Source: DATEOR01 sp035698665
Lineage (GTDB): Bacteria > Actinomycetota > Thermoleophilia > Gaiellales > Gaiellaceae
Assembly: GCA_035698665.1 (NCBI GenBank)
Contig: DASSBN010000026.1
Location: 1 to 64,000 of the forward strand
Reading direction: 5' to 3'
DNA length: 64,000 bases
The first letter of the stretch is position 1, and each line of letters starts with the position of its first letter. This document shows, one piece after another, positions 57,208 through 64,000 of this stretch. The notes beneath the pieces were generated by a model. The model was not told where the DNA came from. It searched no databases and saw nothing but the letters and a program-made list of their open reading frames with translations. A program made the translations under genes and the position numbers.

Positions 57208-58170
57208 GTGGCCGGTTTCATCCTCCGACGTCTGCTCTGGACCATCCCCATCCTCTGGGTGGTTCTCACCATCGTCTTCTTCATGATGCGCTCGATCGGC
57301 GGCGACCCCTTCCGCCATGGCCCGATGCTCGGGCTCTCGAACGCGGGCTGGGTCAAGTACGGCGACTACCAGCCCGAGGCCATTCGCCGAAACCAGCGTG
57401 AGAAGTATGGGCTCGACCTCCCCTGGTACCAGCAGTACGCCAACTATCTGAAGGGCGTCGCGACCCTCGACCTCGGGCCGTCGCTCTCGTTTCGCTACAT
57501 GCGCGTGACCGACATCATCAAACAGATGGCGCCGCGCTCGTTCGAGCTCGTGCTGTTGGCGTTCGCGTGGGCAATTCTCATCGGTATTCCGGTCGGAATT
57601 CTGGCCGCGCTGATGCCCGGGTCGATCTTCGACTACGCGGTCCGCATCCTGACCGGTCTCGGGATCTCGCTCCCCAGCTTCCTCGTCGCCACGCTCCTCG
57701 TCTACTACGTGTCGGTGAAGCTCGCCCTCTTGCCGACCTCGGGCTGGGATGCCGGCTGGCAGAACAAGGTGCTCCCGACCTTCACGCTGAGCCTCGTCCC
57801 GATGGCCTACTTCGCTCGGCTGCTGCGCGGGTCGATGCTCGAGACGCTAGAGACCGACTACGTGCGGATGGCGCGCGCGAAGGGGCTGTCGGCGAGGCGC
57901 GTCGTCGGAGTGCACGCGCTCCGAAACTCGCTCCTGCCCATGATCACCGTCGCCGGGCCGATGTTCGGCGCCATGATCACCGGCTCGTTCATCGTCGAGA
58001 ACATCTTCTCGATCCCGGGGATCTCCAAGTACTTCGTCGCCTCGGTCATCGCCCGCGACTACATGGTGGTCATGGGCGTGACGATCGTCCTGGCGGTGCT
58101 GATCGTCTGCCTGAACCTGTTGGTGGACATCGCCCACCACATGCTCGACCCCCGGCTGCGCGAGGCCTGA
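57208..58170 (+). CDS. DppB/OppB-type ABC transporter permease, no partner genes nearby
   Basis: A 320-residue protein with six helices. It opens FILRRLLWTIPILWVVLTIV, the usual DppB start. The coupling loop is ETLETDYVRMARAKGLSARR, followed by VVGVHALRNSLLPMITVAG, the EAA motif of binding-protein-dependent permeases. Its usual partners (DppC, two ATPases, a peptide-binding protein) are not in the window after it; a 94-base gap precedes an unrelated gene. It may act with a system elsewhere or be a remnant. It starts GTG. Confidence 0.9.
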   Translation: MAGFILRRLLWTIPILWVVLTIVFFMMRSIGGDPFRHGPMLGLSNAGWVKYGDYQPEAIRRNQREKYGLDLPWYQQYANYLKGVATLDLGPSLSFRYMRVTDIIKQMAPRSFELVLLAFAWAILIGIPVGILAALMPGSIFDYAVRILTGLGISLPSFLVATLLVYYVSVKLALLPTSGWDAGWQNKVLPTFTLSLVPMAYFARLLRGSMLETLETDYVRMARAKGLSARRVVGVHALRNSLLPMITVAGPMFGAMITGSFIVENIFSIPGISKYFVASVIARDYMVVMGVTIVLAVLIVCLNLLVDIAHHMLDPRLREA

Positions 58171-58250
58171 GCCGCTCGCGGCATCTCCTCCGGCGCGAAG
58201 GCGACACGAAGCCGGCACATTCGGCGCGCCTCACGCGCGCCTTTGCGCTC

Positions 58251-58256
58251 TAGCCT
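58251..58256 (+). promoter_or_regulatory. -10 box of the small hypothetical gene at 58264
   Basis: TAGCCT, seven bases before the ATG; leaderless pattern. Confidence 0.5.
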
Positions 58257-58263
58257 CGGGTTC

Positions 58264-58527
58264 ATGGCGAAAGCGACGACACCATGGGGACAGGCGGAGG
58301 TGCTGGAGGAGTTCACCGTGCAGCAGCGCGCGGGTGACCGGCGCTTCGCCACGATCGTTCAGCTGCTCGTCGACGAGAAGGGGAACGAGCTCGTCCGCTT
58401 CGCCTATTCGACCGACGGCACGGCTCGGAGAGGGCCCGTCACCCTTCGCGGCCGCGACCTCGAGCGCTTCCGCGCAGCGCTCGCCGACCATCCGGCGATC
58501 GGAGGAGCGCTCGGAATGGCTGCCTAG
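58264..58527 (+). CDS. Small hypothetical protein next to purQ
   Basis: An 87-residue protein: MAKATTPWGQAEVLEEFTVQ, TIVQLLVDEKGNELVRFAYS, then RRGPVTLRGRDLERFRAALA. The strand-strand-strand-helix pattern suggests a small alpha/beta unit; PVTLRGRDLERFRAAL resembles small cold-shock-adjacent or DNA-interaction helices but no family is certain. It converges on purQ and shares CTAG as both stop codons. Confidence 0.65.
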   Translation: MAKATTPWGQAEVLEEFTVQQRAGDRRFATIVQLLVDEKGNELVRFAYSTDGTARRGPVTLRGRDLERFRAALADHPAIGGALGMAA

Positions 58528-59210
58528 GCCCTCGTATAGAGCCGCTCTCGAGCGGCATCCACGAGCGACGCGAGCACGAGCGCGCCGTCTCCCGACCCGA
58601 GCAGGGGATCTACAGCGTGCTCCGGGTGCGGCATGAGTCCGAGCACGTTCCCGTTCGCGCTGATGACGCCTGCGATGTCGCGCTCCGACCCATTCGGGTT
58701 CGCGCCCTCCGCGTAGCGGAAGACGATCTGGTCGTCATCGAGGTCGTCCGGTGCGTGGTAGCACCCCTCACCGTGCTTCACGGGGATCACGAGCTCCTGC
58801 CCAACCTCGCACCGGGAAGAGAACGGCGTGTCGGCGCGCTCGACCCGGATGTGCACGTCCGCGCAGACGAACTCGAGCGACGCGTTCGGGCGAAGCAGGC
58901 CTGGAAGCAGGCCGGCTTCGCAGAGGATCTGGAACCCGTTGCAGATCCCGAGAACGAGCCCGCCCTCGTTCGCGAACGCAGTTACGGCCTTCATGGCCGG
59001 CGAGAAGCGTGCGATGGCGCCGCAGCGCAGGTAGTCGCCATAGGAGAAGCCTCCGGGGAGGACGACCGCATCCACTTCTGGGAGCTCGTCCTCCGCGTGC
59101 CAGACGAGGCGGGACTCGGCGCCGAGCGCCGTCAGAGCCCAGGCAGCGTCCCGGTCGTCGTTCGAGCCTGGGAAGACGACGACTGCGATCCGAGGCGCGA
59201 CCTCGCTCAC
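58524..59210 (-). CDS. purQ: FGAM synthase, glutaminase subunit
   Basis: A 228-residue class I glutaminase. It has RIAVVVFPGSNDDRDAAWAL, VVLPGGFSYGDYLRCGAIAR, the nucleophile Cys in LGICNGFQILCEAGLLPG, and His-Glu in MPHPEHAVD. It supplies ammonia to PurL with PurS. It is the last gene of purB-purC-purS-purQ, overlapping purS by four bases. Confidence 0.97.
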   Translation of the reverse strand: MSEVAPRIAVVVFPGSNDDRDAAWALTALGAESRLVWHAEDELPEVDAVVLPGGFSYGDYLRCGAIARFSPAMKAVTAFANEGGLVLGICNGFQILCEAGLLPGLLRPNASLEFVCADVHIRVERADTPFSSRCEVGQELVIPVKHGEGCYHAPDDLDDDQIVFRYAEGANPNGSERDIAGVISANGNVLGLMPHPEHAVDPLLGSGDGALVLASLVDAARERLYTRA

Positions 59211-59446
59211 TCGGCGACCTCGATCTCGTAGCTCTCGATCAGGGGGTTGGCGAGCAGCCGCTCACACATGCGCTCGATCTCGCCGCGGGCCTCCTCTGCA
59301 GTGGCTGCCCGCACGTCGAGGTCGATTACGCGGCCGACCCGCGCCTCGCCAACCGGGAAACCGAGCTGGCGGAGCGAGCTCTCGACGGCCTCACCCTGCG
59401 GGTCGAGGATCCCCGCTTTCGGGCGGACGAGGACGGTTGCCCTCAT
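59207..59446 (-). CDS. purS: FGAM synthase, PurS subunit
   Basis: A 79-residue protein. It has VLVRPKAGILDPQGEAVESS, LRQLGFPVGEARVGRVIDLD and LLANPLIESYEIEV, the full PurS fold. It bridges PurQ and the small-type PurL. It overlaps purC and purQ by four bases each. Confidence 0.95.
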   Translation of the reverse strand: MRATVLVRPKAGILDPQGEAVESSLRQLGFPVGEARVGRVIDLDVRAATAEEARGEIERMCERLLANPLIESYEIEVAE

Positions 59447-60306
59447 CGCAGGACGACCTCTGGGTCAGCGAGGTAGTCGCCGAACGGGATGTCGGTGAGG
59501 CGCTCGAAGGCCTCCACGTACCGCGCGCGCGTCTCGGCGACGACCTCCTCGGGCAGCTCCGGGCCCGGAGCCGTCTTGTCCCATCCGAGCCGTTCGCAGT
59601 AGTCGCGCACGTACTGTTTGTCGAACGAGGGCTGCGGCCCCCCTGGCGCGTACACGTCTGCCGGCCAGAAGCGCGAGGAATCCGGCGTGAGGGCCTCGTC
59701 GCCGAGAACGAGCTCGCCCTTGTCGTCGAAGCCGAGCTCGAACTTCGTGTCGGCGATGATCACGCCGCGCTCGGCGGCGTAGTCGGAGGCGAACCGGTAG
59801 AGCTCGAGGACGATCCGCTCGACCTCGGCCAGGCGCTCCTCGCCGATGAGCTCGGCGGCGCGAGCGTGGTCGATGTTCTCGTCGTGGCCCGTCTGTGCCT
59901 TCGTCGCCGGCGTGAAGATGGGGGTGGGCAGCCGGTCCGACTCCCGCAGGCCGGCGGGAAGCTCGTGGCCCGAGGTCGCGCCCGTGGCGCAGTAGTCCTT
60001 CCAGCCCGAACCGGCCAGGTACCCGCGCACGACGCACTCGATCGGCAGCATCTCCAGCCGCTTGGCCTCGGTGGAGCGGCCGTCGGGACGCAGCGCGAGG
60101 AGGTGGTTCGGGACGATCTCGCGCGTCCGCGCGAACCAAAAGCCCGAGAGCCCCGTGAGCACGCGGCCCTTGTCGGGGATCTCGGTCGGAAGGACGACGT
60201 CGAAGGTCGAGATGCGGTCGCTCGCGACGAGCAACAGGCGCTCGGCGTCGAGCTCGAAGATCTCGCGAACCTTGCCGCTCGCGACGTGGACGGCCGTTTC
60301 AGGCAT
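59443..60306 (-). CDS. purC: SAICAR synthetase
   Basis: A 287-residue protein. It has HVASGKVREIFELDAERLLL, VASDRISTFDVVLPTEIPDK, IECVVRGYLAGSGWKDY and GVIIADTKFELGFDDKGELV, all hallmarks of PurC. It joins aspartate to CAIR. Its start lies inside the purB stop (8-base overlap). Confidence 0.97.
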   Translation of the reverse strand: MPETAVHVASGKVREIFELDAERLLLVASDRISTFDVVLPTEIPDKGRVLTGLSGFWFARTREIVPNHLLALRPDGRSTEAKRLEMLPIECVVRGYLAGSGWKDYCATGATSGHELPAGLRESDRLPTPIFTPATKAQTGHDENIDHARAAELIGEERLAEVERIVLELYRFASDYAAERGVIIADTKFELGFDDKGELVLGDEALTPDSSRFWPADVYAPGGPQPSFDKQYVRDYCERLGWDKTAPGPELPEEVVAETRARYVEAFERLTDIPFGDYLADPEVVLR

Positions 60307-61621
60307 GAACTGGTTCCTCCTTGCGGGTCATGAGGGTGGTTAGTCGGTCGAAGACGACGTCGACGTGCTTCAGCGCGTCGTCCAGGTCGAAGGCGGCGTC
60401 GAGCGCCTCCGGCGAAAGTTTGACGTCGCGGTCCTGCTCGAGGAGCCCCCGGAGGTCGAGGCCTTCGTCCCACGCGCGGAGGGCGTTGCGCTGCACGAGC
60501 CGGTAGGCCTCGTCGCGCGAGTGGCCGGACTCGACGAGGGCGAGGAGCACGCGCTGGCTGAAAACGAGTCCGTGGGAGGAGTCGAGATTGGCGCGCATGC
60601 GCTCCGAATCCACGATCAGGGCCTCGACGAGCCAGGTGAGCCGGTCGAGCATGTAGTCGAGCGCGAGGAAGGCATCGGGGATGACGACTCGTTCGGCGCT
60701 CGAGTGCGAGATGTCCCGCTCGTGCCAGAGCGCGACGTTCTCGAGCCCGACCGTCGCGGCCGCGCGGACGACGCGCGCGAGACCGCAGAGCCGTTCCGCA
60801 ACCACGGGGTTTCGCTTGTGCGGCATCGCGGACGAGCCTTTCTGTCCGCGGCCGAAAGGCTCCTGAACCTCCCGCACCTCCGTGCGTGCCAGGTGCCGGA
60901 TCTCGGTGGCGAAGCGTTCCACCGACGCGGCGCAGAGGCCGAGCGCCGAGAGGAGCTCCGCGAGCCGGTCGCGCGGCACGACCTGCGTGGAGACCGGTTC
61001 GGGCATGAGGCCGAGCCGCGCGCAGGCGACGCGCTCAACCTCGGGATCGCCGCCGCCGTACACCCCGACCGCCCCGGAGATCTTGCCTACGCTGATCCCG
61101 GCGAGCGCGCGCTCGATCCGGTCGCTCTCGCGCTCGAGCTCGAACGCCCAGCCGGCGAGCTTGACGCCGAACGTGATCGGCTCGGCGTGGACGCCGTGCG
61201 TCCGCCCGACCATCACGGTCGCGCGGTGCTCCTCGGCACGGCCCACGACGGCCGCTTGCGCCTTTTGCAGCCCCTCCAGGATGAGGAGGCAGGCCTCGCG
61301 CGATTGGAGCGCGAGCGCGGTGTCGAGGACATCCGAGGACGTCAGCCCGAAGTGGAACCAGCGCCCATCGTCGCCGAGCTGTTCGGCGACGGCGTCCACG
61401 AACGCGGCCAGGTCGTGATGCGTGCGCTCCTCGATCTCGGCGACGCGCTCAGGGGTCGGCGGCTCCGCATGCTCGCGGATCCGCGCGACCGCGTCGGCGG
61501 GAACCGCCCCGATCTCGCTCCAGCCCTCGAGCGCGGCGAGCTCGACCTCGAGCCAGCGGGCGAGCTTGCCCTCGTCCGACCAGACGTGCTGCATGGCCGG
61601 GCGGGAGTAGCGCGGGATCAC
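60299..61621 (-). CDS. purB: Adenylosuccinate lyase
   Basis: A 440-residue protein. It opens VIPRYSRPAMQHVWSDEGKL, the usual PurB start. It has TSSDVLDTALALQSREACLL, GRTHGVHAEPITFGVKLAGW, and the fumarase-family loop GSSAMPHKRNPVVAERLCGL with the catalytic Ser. It acts twice in purine synthesis (SAICAR to AICAR, and adenylosuccinate to AMP). The GTG is preceded by TAGAAT at seven bases, so the four-gene pur transcript is probably leaderless. Confidence 0.97.
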   Translation of the reverse strand: MIPRYSRPAMQHVWSDEGKLARWLEVELAALEGWSEIGAVPADAVARIREHAEPPTPERVAEIEERTHHDLAAFVDAVAEQLGDDGRWFHFGLTSSDVLDTALALQSREACLLILEGLQKAQAAVVGRAEEHRATVMVGRTHGVHAEPITFGVKLAGWAFELERESDRIERALAGISVGKISGAVGVYGGGDPEVERVACARLGLMPEPVSTQVVPRDRLAELLSALGLCAASVERFATEIRHLARTEVREVQEPFGRGQKGSSAMPHKRNPVVAERLCGLARVVRAAATVGLENVALWHERDISHSSAERVVIPDAFLALDYMLDRLTWLVEALIVDSERMRANLDSSHGLVFSQRVLLALVESGHSRDEAYRLVQRNALRAWDEGLDLRGLLEQDRDVKLSPEALDAAFDLDDALKHVDVVFDRLTTLMTRKEEPVHA

Positions 61622-61628
61622 CCGTTCG

Positions 61629-61634
61629 ATTCTA
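61629..61634 (-). promoter_or_regulatory. -10 box of the purB-purC-purS-purQ operon
   Basis: TAGAAT on the minus strand, seven bases before the GTG at 61621. It stands divergent to the response regulator gene. Confidence 0.55.
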
Positions 61635-61693
61635 GAGCGCGTGGTGGGGGAACCGGCGGAAAGCCGAGCGCGACCCGCGCCCGTATTGTGACC

Positions 61694-62413
61694 ATGGCGA
61701 TGATCAGCAGGAAGAAAGTCCTCGTCATCGAGGACGAGCGCCCGATCGCGGAGCCGCTCGCGGATGCGTTGCGGCGCGAGGGCTTCGACGTGCGGCTCGC
61801 CGAGACGGCAGCCGACGGCCTCGAGTCCTTCTCCGCCCAGGGGGCGGACATCGTGCTGCTCGACGTCATGCTCCCGGACGGCGACGGGCGTGACGTCCTC
61901 CGCCAGATTCGGCAGACGTCGCGGGTTCCCGTCGTCATGGTGAGTGCGCGCGGCGAGGAGATGGACCGCGTGCTGGGCCTCGAGCTCGGGGCCGACGACT
62001 ACGTGACGAAGCCGTTCAGCGCCGCCGAGCTGGTCGCCCGCATGCGCGCGGTCATGAGGCGAACCGCCGCAGAGCCCGCCGGCGACGACCGGGGAGGCTC
62101 CCTCGAGATGGGCGAGGTGACGATGAACCTCGACACGAGGGCGGTCACGGTGGGAGGCGAGCCGGTCGAGCTGACGGTCAAGGAGTTCGAGCTGCTGCGC
62201 GTCCTCCTCGAGAGCGCGGGCCGGCTGGTGAAACGCAACGACCTCGTCTCGGAGGTCTGGGACCCGAACTGGTTCGGCTCGACGAAGACGCTCGACGTCC
62301 ACGTGAGCTCGCTGCGCAAGAAGCTCGGCGACGACCCCGCCGAGCCGCGCTACATCCACACCGTTCGCGGAGTCGGCTTCCGGTTCTCGTCGGCGGACGA
62401 GCTCGAGCCGTGA
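61694..62413 (+). CDS. OmpR/PhoB-family response regulator
   Basis: A 239-residue protein. The receiver domain (about 8-120) has KVLVIEDERPI, the phosphate Asp in IVLLDVMLPDGDG, VVMVSARG and TKPF. The C-terminal winged helix (about 140-232) ends TLDVHVSSLRKKLGDD and YIHTVRGVGFRF. ATGs at 61694 and 61700 are both possible. It overlaps its histidine kinase by four bases (GTGA). The signal and regulon are unknown; the divergent pur operon is 72 bases away. Confidence 0.93.
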   Translation: MAMISRKKVLVIEDERPIAEPLADALRREGFDVRLAETAADGLESFSAQGADIVLLDVMLPDGDGRDVLRQIRQTSRVPVVMVSARGEEMDRVLGLELGADDYVTKPFSAAELVARMRAVMRRTAAEPAGDDRGGSLEMGEVTMNLDTRAVTVGGEPVELTVKEFELLRVLLESAGRLVKRNDLVSEVWDPNWFGSTKTLDVHVSSLRKKLGDDPAEPRYIHTVRGVGFRFSSADELEP

Positions 62414-63819
62414 GCTTCCGCACCCGCCTCGTCCTCGCGGCCGCCTACCTCGTCGCCGCGGTCGTCCTCGCGCTCGAGATCCCGCTGGCGCTCAGCATCG
62501 AGCGTCGCGCGGATTCGGACTTCCAGGCCGACGTGCTCAGCAACACGGCACTGCTCGCGGCCCGCATCTCCGACGACGTCGCGGCCGCGAACCGGGCCGG
62601 TTCGAACCCGAATGCGCTGGCCGTGACGAGCGCGGTGGACGAGACCGCGGCCGGCCTCGGGCAGCGAATCGTCGTCACGAGTGCGAACGGGCGCGTCCTG
62701 ACGGACAGCGCCGACCAGGCCGCGCCGGGATCGAAGTTTGCGACGCCGGAGCGTCCGGAGTTCAGCGTCGCACTGGAGGAGGGTCGGGTTGACTCGCGCC
62801 GCCGCTTCAGCGACACCGTTGGTGGAGACCTCCTCCTCGTGACGGTCCCGGTCGTCCACCAGGGTCTGGTGATCGGCGCGGTTCGGGCCTCCGCGTCGCG
62901 CGAGTCCGTCGTCGACCGCGTCCATCGCAGCTGGATGCGCCTTGCCGCGATCGGGCTCGCCGTCGTCGCCGGCGCCTTTCTCCTCGCGTGGTTCCTGGCG
63001 ACGACGGTCTCGCGCCCTCTGAGCCGGTTGCGCGACACCGCGAGCGAGCTGGGCGAGGGAAATCTCGACGCGCGTGCGCCCACCGACGGCCCGGCCGAGC
63101 TCGCGGCCCTCGGCGCGTCGTTCAACCGCATGGCGGGTGCCCTGGGCTCGAGCATGCGCGCGCAGCGCGACTTCGTCGCGAACGCCTCGCACCAGCTCCG
63201 CACGCCGCTGACGGGAATCAAGCTGCGGCTCGAGGCCATCCGGGCCGAGGGCGGCACGGCCGGCGAGAACGCGGCGAAGGCGGAGGAGGAGCTCGACCGG
63301 CTCGAGGCGCTCGTGGACGACCTCCTCGATCTCGCGGGCGCTGCGACCGCGCCTCCCGCCGGCACGGACGTCGACCTCTCCGCCGTCGTCGAGGAGGCGG
63401 TCGAGCGCTGGCAGGCTCCCGCGTCCGATGCCGAGAAAACGGTCGCGGCCGGTCGCCATGAGCGGGCAGTCGTCTTCGCCGACCCGGGCGATCTCGCGCA
63501 CGTGGTCGACAACCTCGTCGAGAACGCGTTGCGCTACACGCCGTCGGGAACGCACGTCACGGTCGAATCCGACGCCGCGAACGGCCGCGCGGTGCTCGTC
63601 GTCGCCGACGACGGGCCGGGAATCCCGGACGAAGATCGTGGCCGCGTCTTCGAGCGCTTCTACCGCGGGTCGAACGGCCGCCGCCTCGGACCGGGAACCG
63701 GGCTCGGGCTTGCGATCGTCGCCGAGCTCGTCGAGCGCTGGGGCGGCGAGGTAACGCTCGGAGAGGGCCCCGGCACGAGGATCCAGGTGGCCTTCGGGCG
63801 CGCACCTGCCGATCGCTGA
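62410..63819 (+). CDS. Two-component sensor histidine kinase
   Basis: A 469-residue protein. Two membrane helices (about 7-29 and 178-200) border a 150-residue extracytoplasmic sensor. A HAMP domain follows (about 200-255), then the dimerisation helix with FVANASHQLRTPL, where the His accepts phosphate. The ATPase domain is at about 350-460 (N box VDNLVENALRYTPSG, G boxes VVADDGPGIPDED and GPGTGLGLAIVAELVERWGG). It pairs with the regulator before it. Confidence 0.93.
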   Translation: MSFRTRLVLAAAYLVAAVVLALEIPLALSIERRADSDFQADVLSNTALLAARISDDVAAANRAGSNPNALAVTSAVDETAAGLGQRIVVTSANGRVLTDSADQAAPGSKFATPERPEFSVALEEGRVDSRRRFSDTVGGDLLLVTVPVVHQGLVIGAVRASASRESVVDRVHRSWMRLAAIGLAVVAGAFLLAWFLATTVSRPLSRLRDTASELGEGNLDARAPTDGPAELAALGASFNRMAGALGSSMRAQRDFVANASHQLRTPLTGIKLRLEAIRAEGGTAGENAAKAEEELDRLEALVDDLLDLAGAATAPPAGTDVDLSAVVEEAVERWQAPASDAEKTVAAGRHERAVVFADPGDLAHVVDNLVENALRYTPSGTHVTVESDAANGRAVLVVADDGPGIPDEDRGRVFERFYRGSNGRRLGPGTGLGLAIVAELVERWGGEVTLGEGPGTRIQVAFGRAPADR

Positions 63820-63853
63820 CCGTGCCTTTACCGATTCTGAAGACGGCCGCTGC

Positions 63854-63859
63854 TACGTT
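63854..63859 (+). promoter_or_regulatory. -10 box of the last gene in the window
   Basis: TACGTT, six bases before the ATG at 63866; leaderless pattern, though AGGA also lies near the start. Confidence 0.45.
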
Positions 63860-63865
63860 CAGGAC

Positions 63866-64000
63866 ATGCCGCGTCTGACCACCCTGCTCGTTGCGATCGC
63901 CGGTCTCGCCCTGCCCGTTGGGCTTGCCCTCGCGGTGTATCTCAGCTCGGCGAGCACGATCGCCGCGACGCCCGTCGCCGTGCCGGTCGCGACGCAGGGC
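63866..64000 (+). CDS. Exported protein of unknown function, N-terminal part (runs off the right edge)
   Basis: The first 45 codons. MPRLTTLLVAIAGLALPVGL, then ALAVYLSSASTIAATPVAVP, is one hydrophobic segment followed by a Ser/Thr/Ala/Pro-rich stretch: a signal peptide or anchor helix. The rest is outside the window. Its place after a two-component system makes it a possible target or partner. Confidence 0.55.
   Translation, partial: MPRLTTLLVAIAGLALPVGLALAVYLSSASTIAATPVAVPVATQG

Overview
The window is from a very GC-rich genome (42 of 60 bases are G/C in 33061-33120, a typical line) with gram-positive secretion signals and many GTG/TTG starts. Genes are tightly packed in operons with 1-8 base start/stop overlaps. 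Many monocistronic genes start 6-8 bases after a TANNNT -10 box, the pattern of leaderless actinobacterial transcripts. The gene set points to Actinomycetota, and my best guess is a soil or aquatic Thermoleophilia (Gaiella/Solirubrobacter relatives). The class is inferred, not proven.

Bases 1-8.2 kb look like an integrated accessory segment. It holds the N-terminus of a phage-type tyrosine recombinase, a small winged-helix gene upstream of it, and a divergent XRE regulator/nucleotidyltransferase pair of the toxin-antitoxin type. A 1926-residue secreted RHS/YD-repeat protein follows, with a variable, lower-GC C-terminal tip and a lipoprotein gene directly downstream (candidate immunity protein). 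The segment ends near 8.2 kb in a sequence that looks like the 3' end of a tRNA (candidate att site).

From 8.3 to 24 kb are regulatory and transport genes: an ECF sigma factor with a membrane partner, an NADPH:quinone-type oxidoreductase, a GAF-GGDEF diguanylate cyclase, a LysR regulator, a large FtsX-type permease with a tandem-NBD ATPase, two MarR regulators, and a DrrAB-like exporter behind a palindromic operator. A cassette of MauE-thioredoxin, a cysteine-rich Tat-secreted MauA-like protein and a membrane-anchored beta-propeller recalls methylamine dehydrogenase. Two subtilases follow (23.8-26.7 kb).

From 26.7 to 39.7 kb are central metabolism genes: MOSC protein, proton-translocating transhydrogenase (pntAA-pntAB-pntB), SDR, glycogen-debranching-type glucosidase with a GT4 glycosyltransferase, YugP protease, the reverse transsulfuration pair (cystathionine beta-synthase and gamma-lyase) and a divergent cation exchanger.

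From 39.7 to 61.6 kb the minus strand carries de novo purine synthesis in three blocks: VOC-purM-purN-purH, purL-purF and purB-purC-purS-purQ. purD, purE and purK are not in view. Between the blocks lie a PucR-regulated aminotransferase/aldehyde dehydrogenase operon, an MFS and an EamA transporter, a secreted M28 peptidase, a methyltransferase-like gene and an orphan DppB-type permease. The window closes with an OmpR-type response regulator, its histidine kinase and the start of an exported protein.

Points of most interest: the island with its RHS toxin candidate, the MauA/MauE/propeller cassette, the genome-wide leaderless promoter pattern, an 18-base motif duplicated before two permease genes, and REP-type palindromes.
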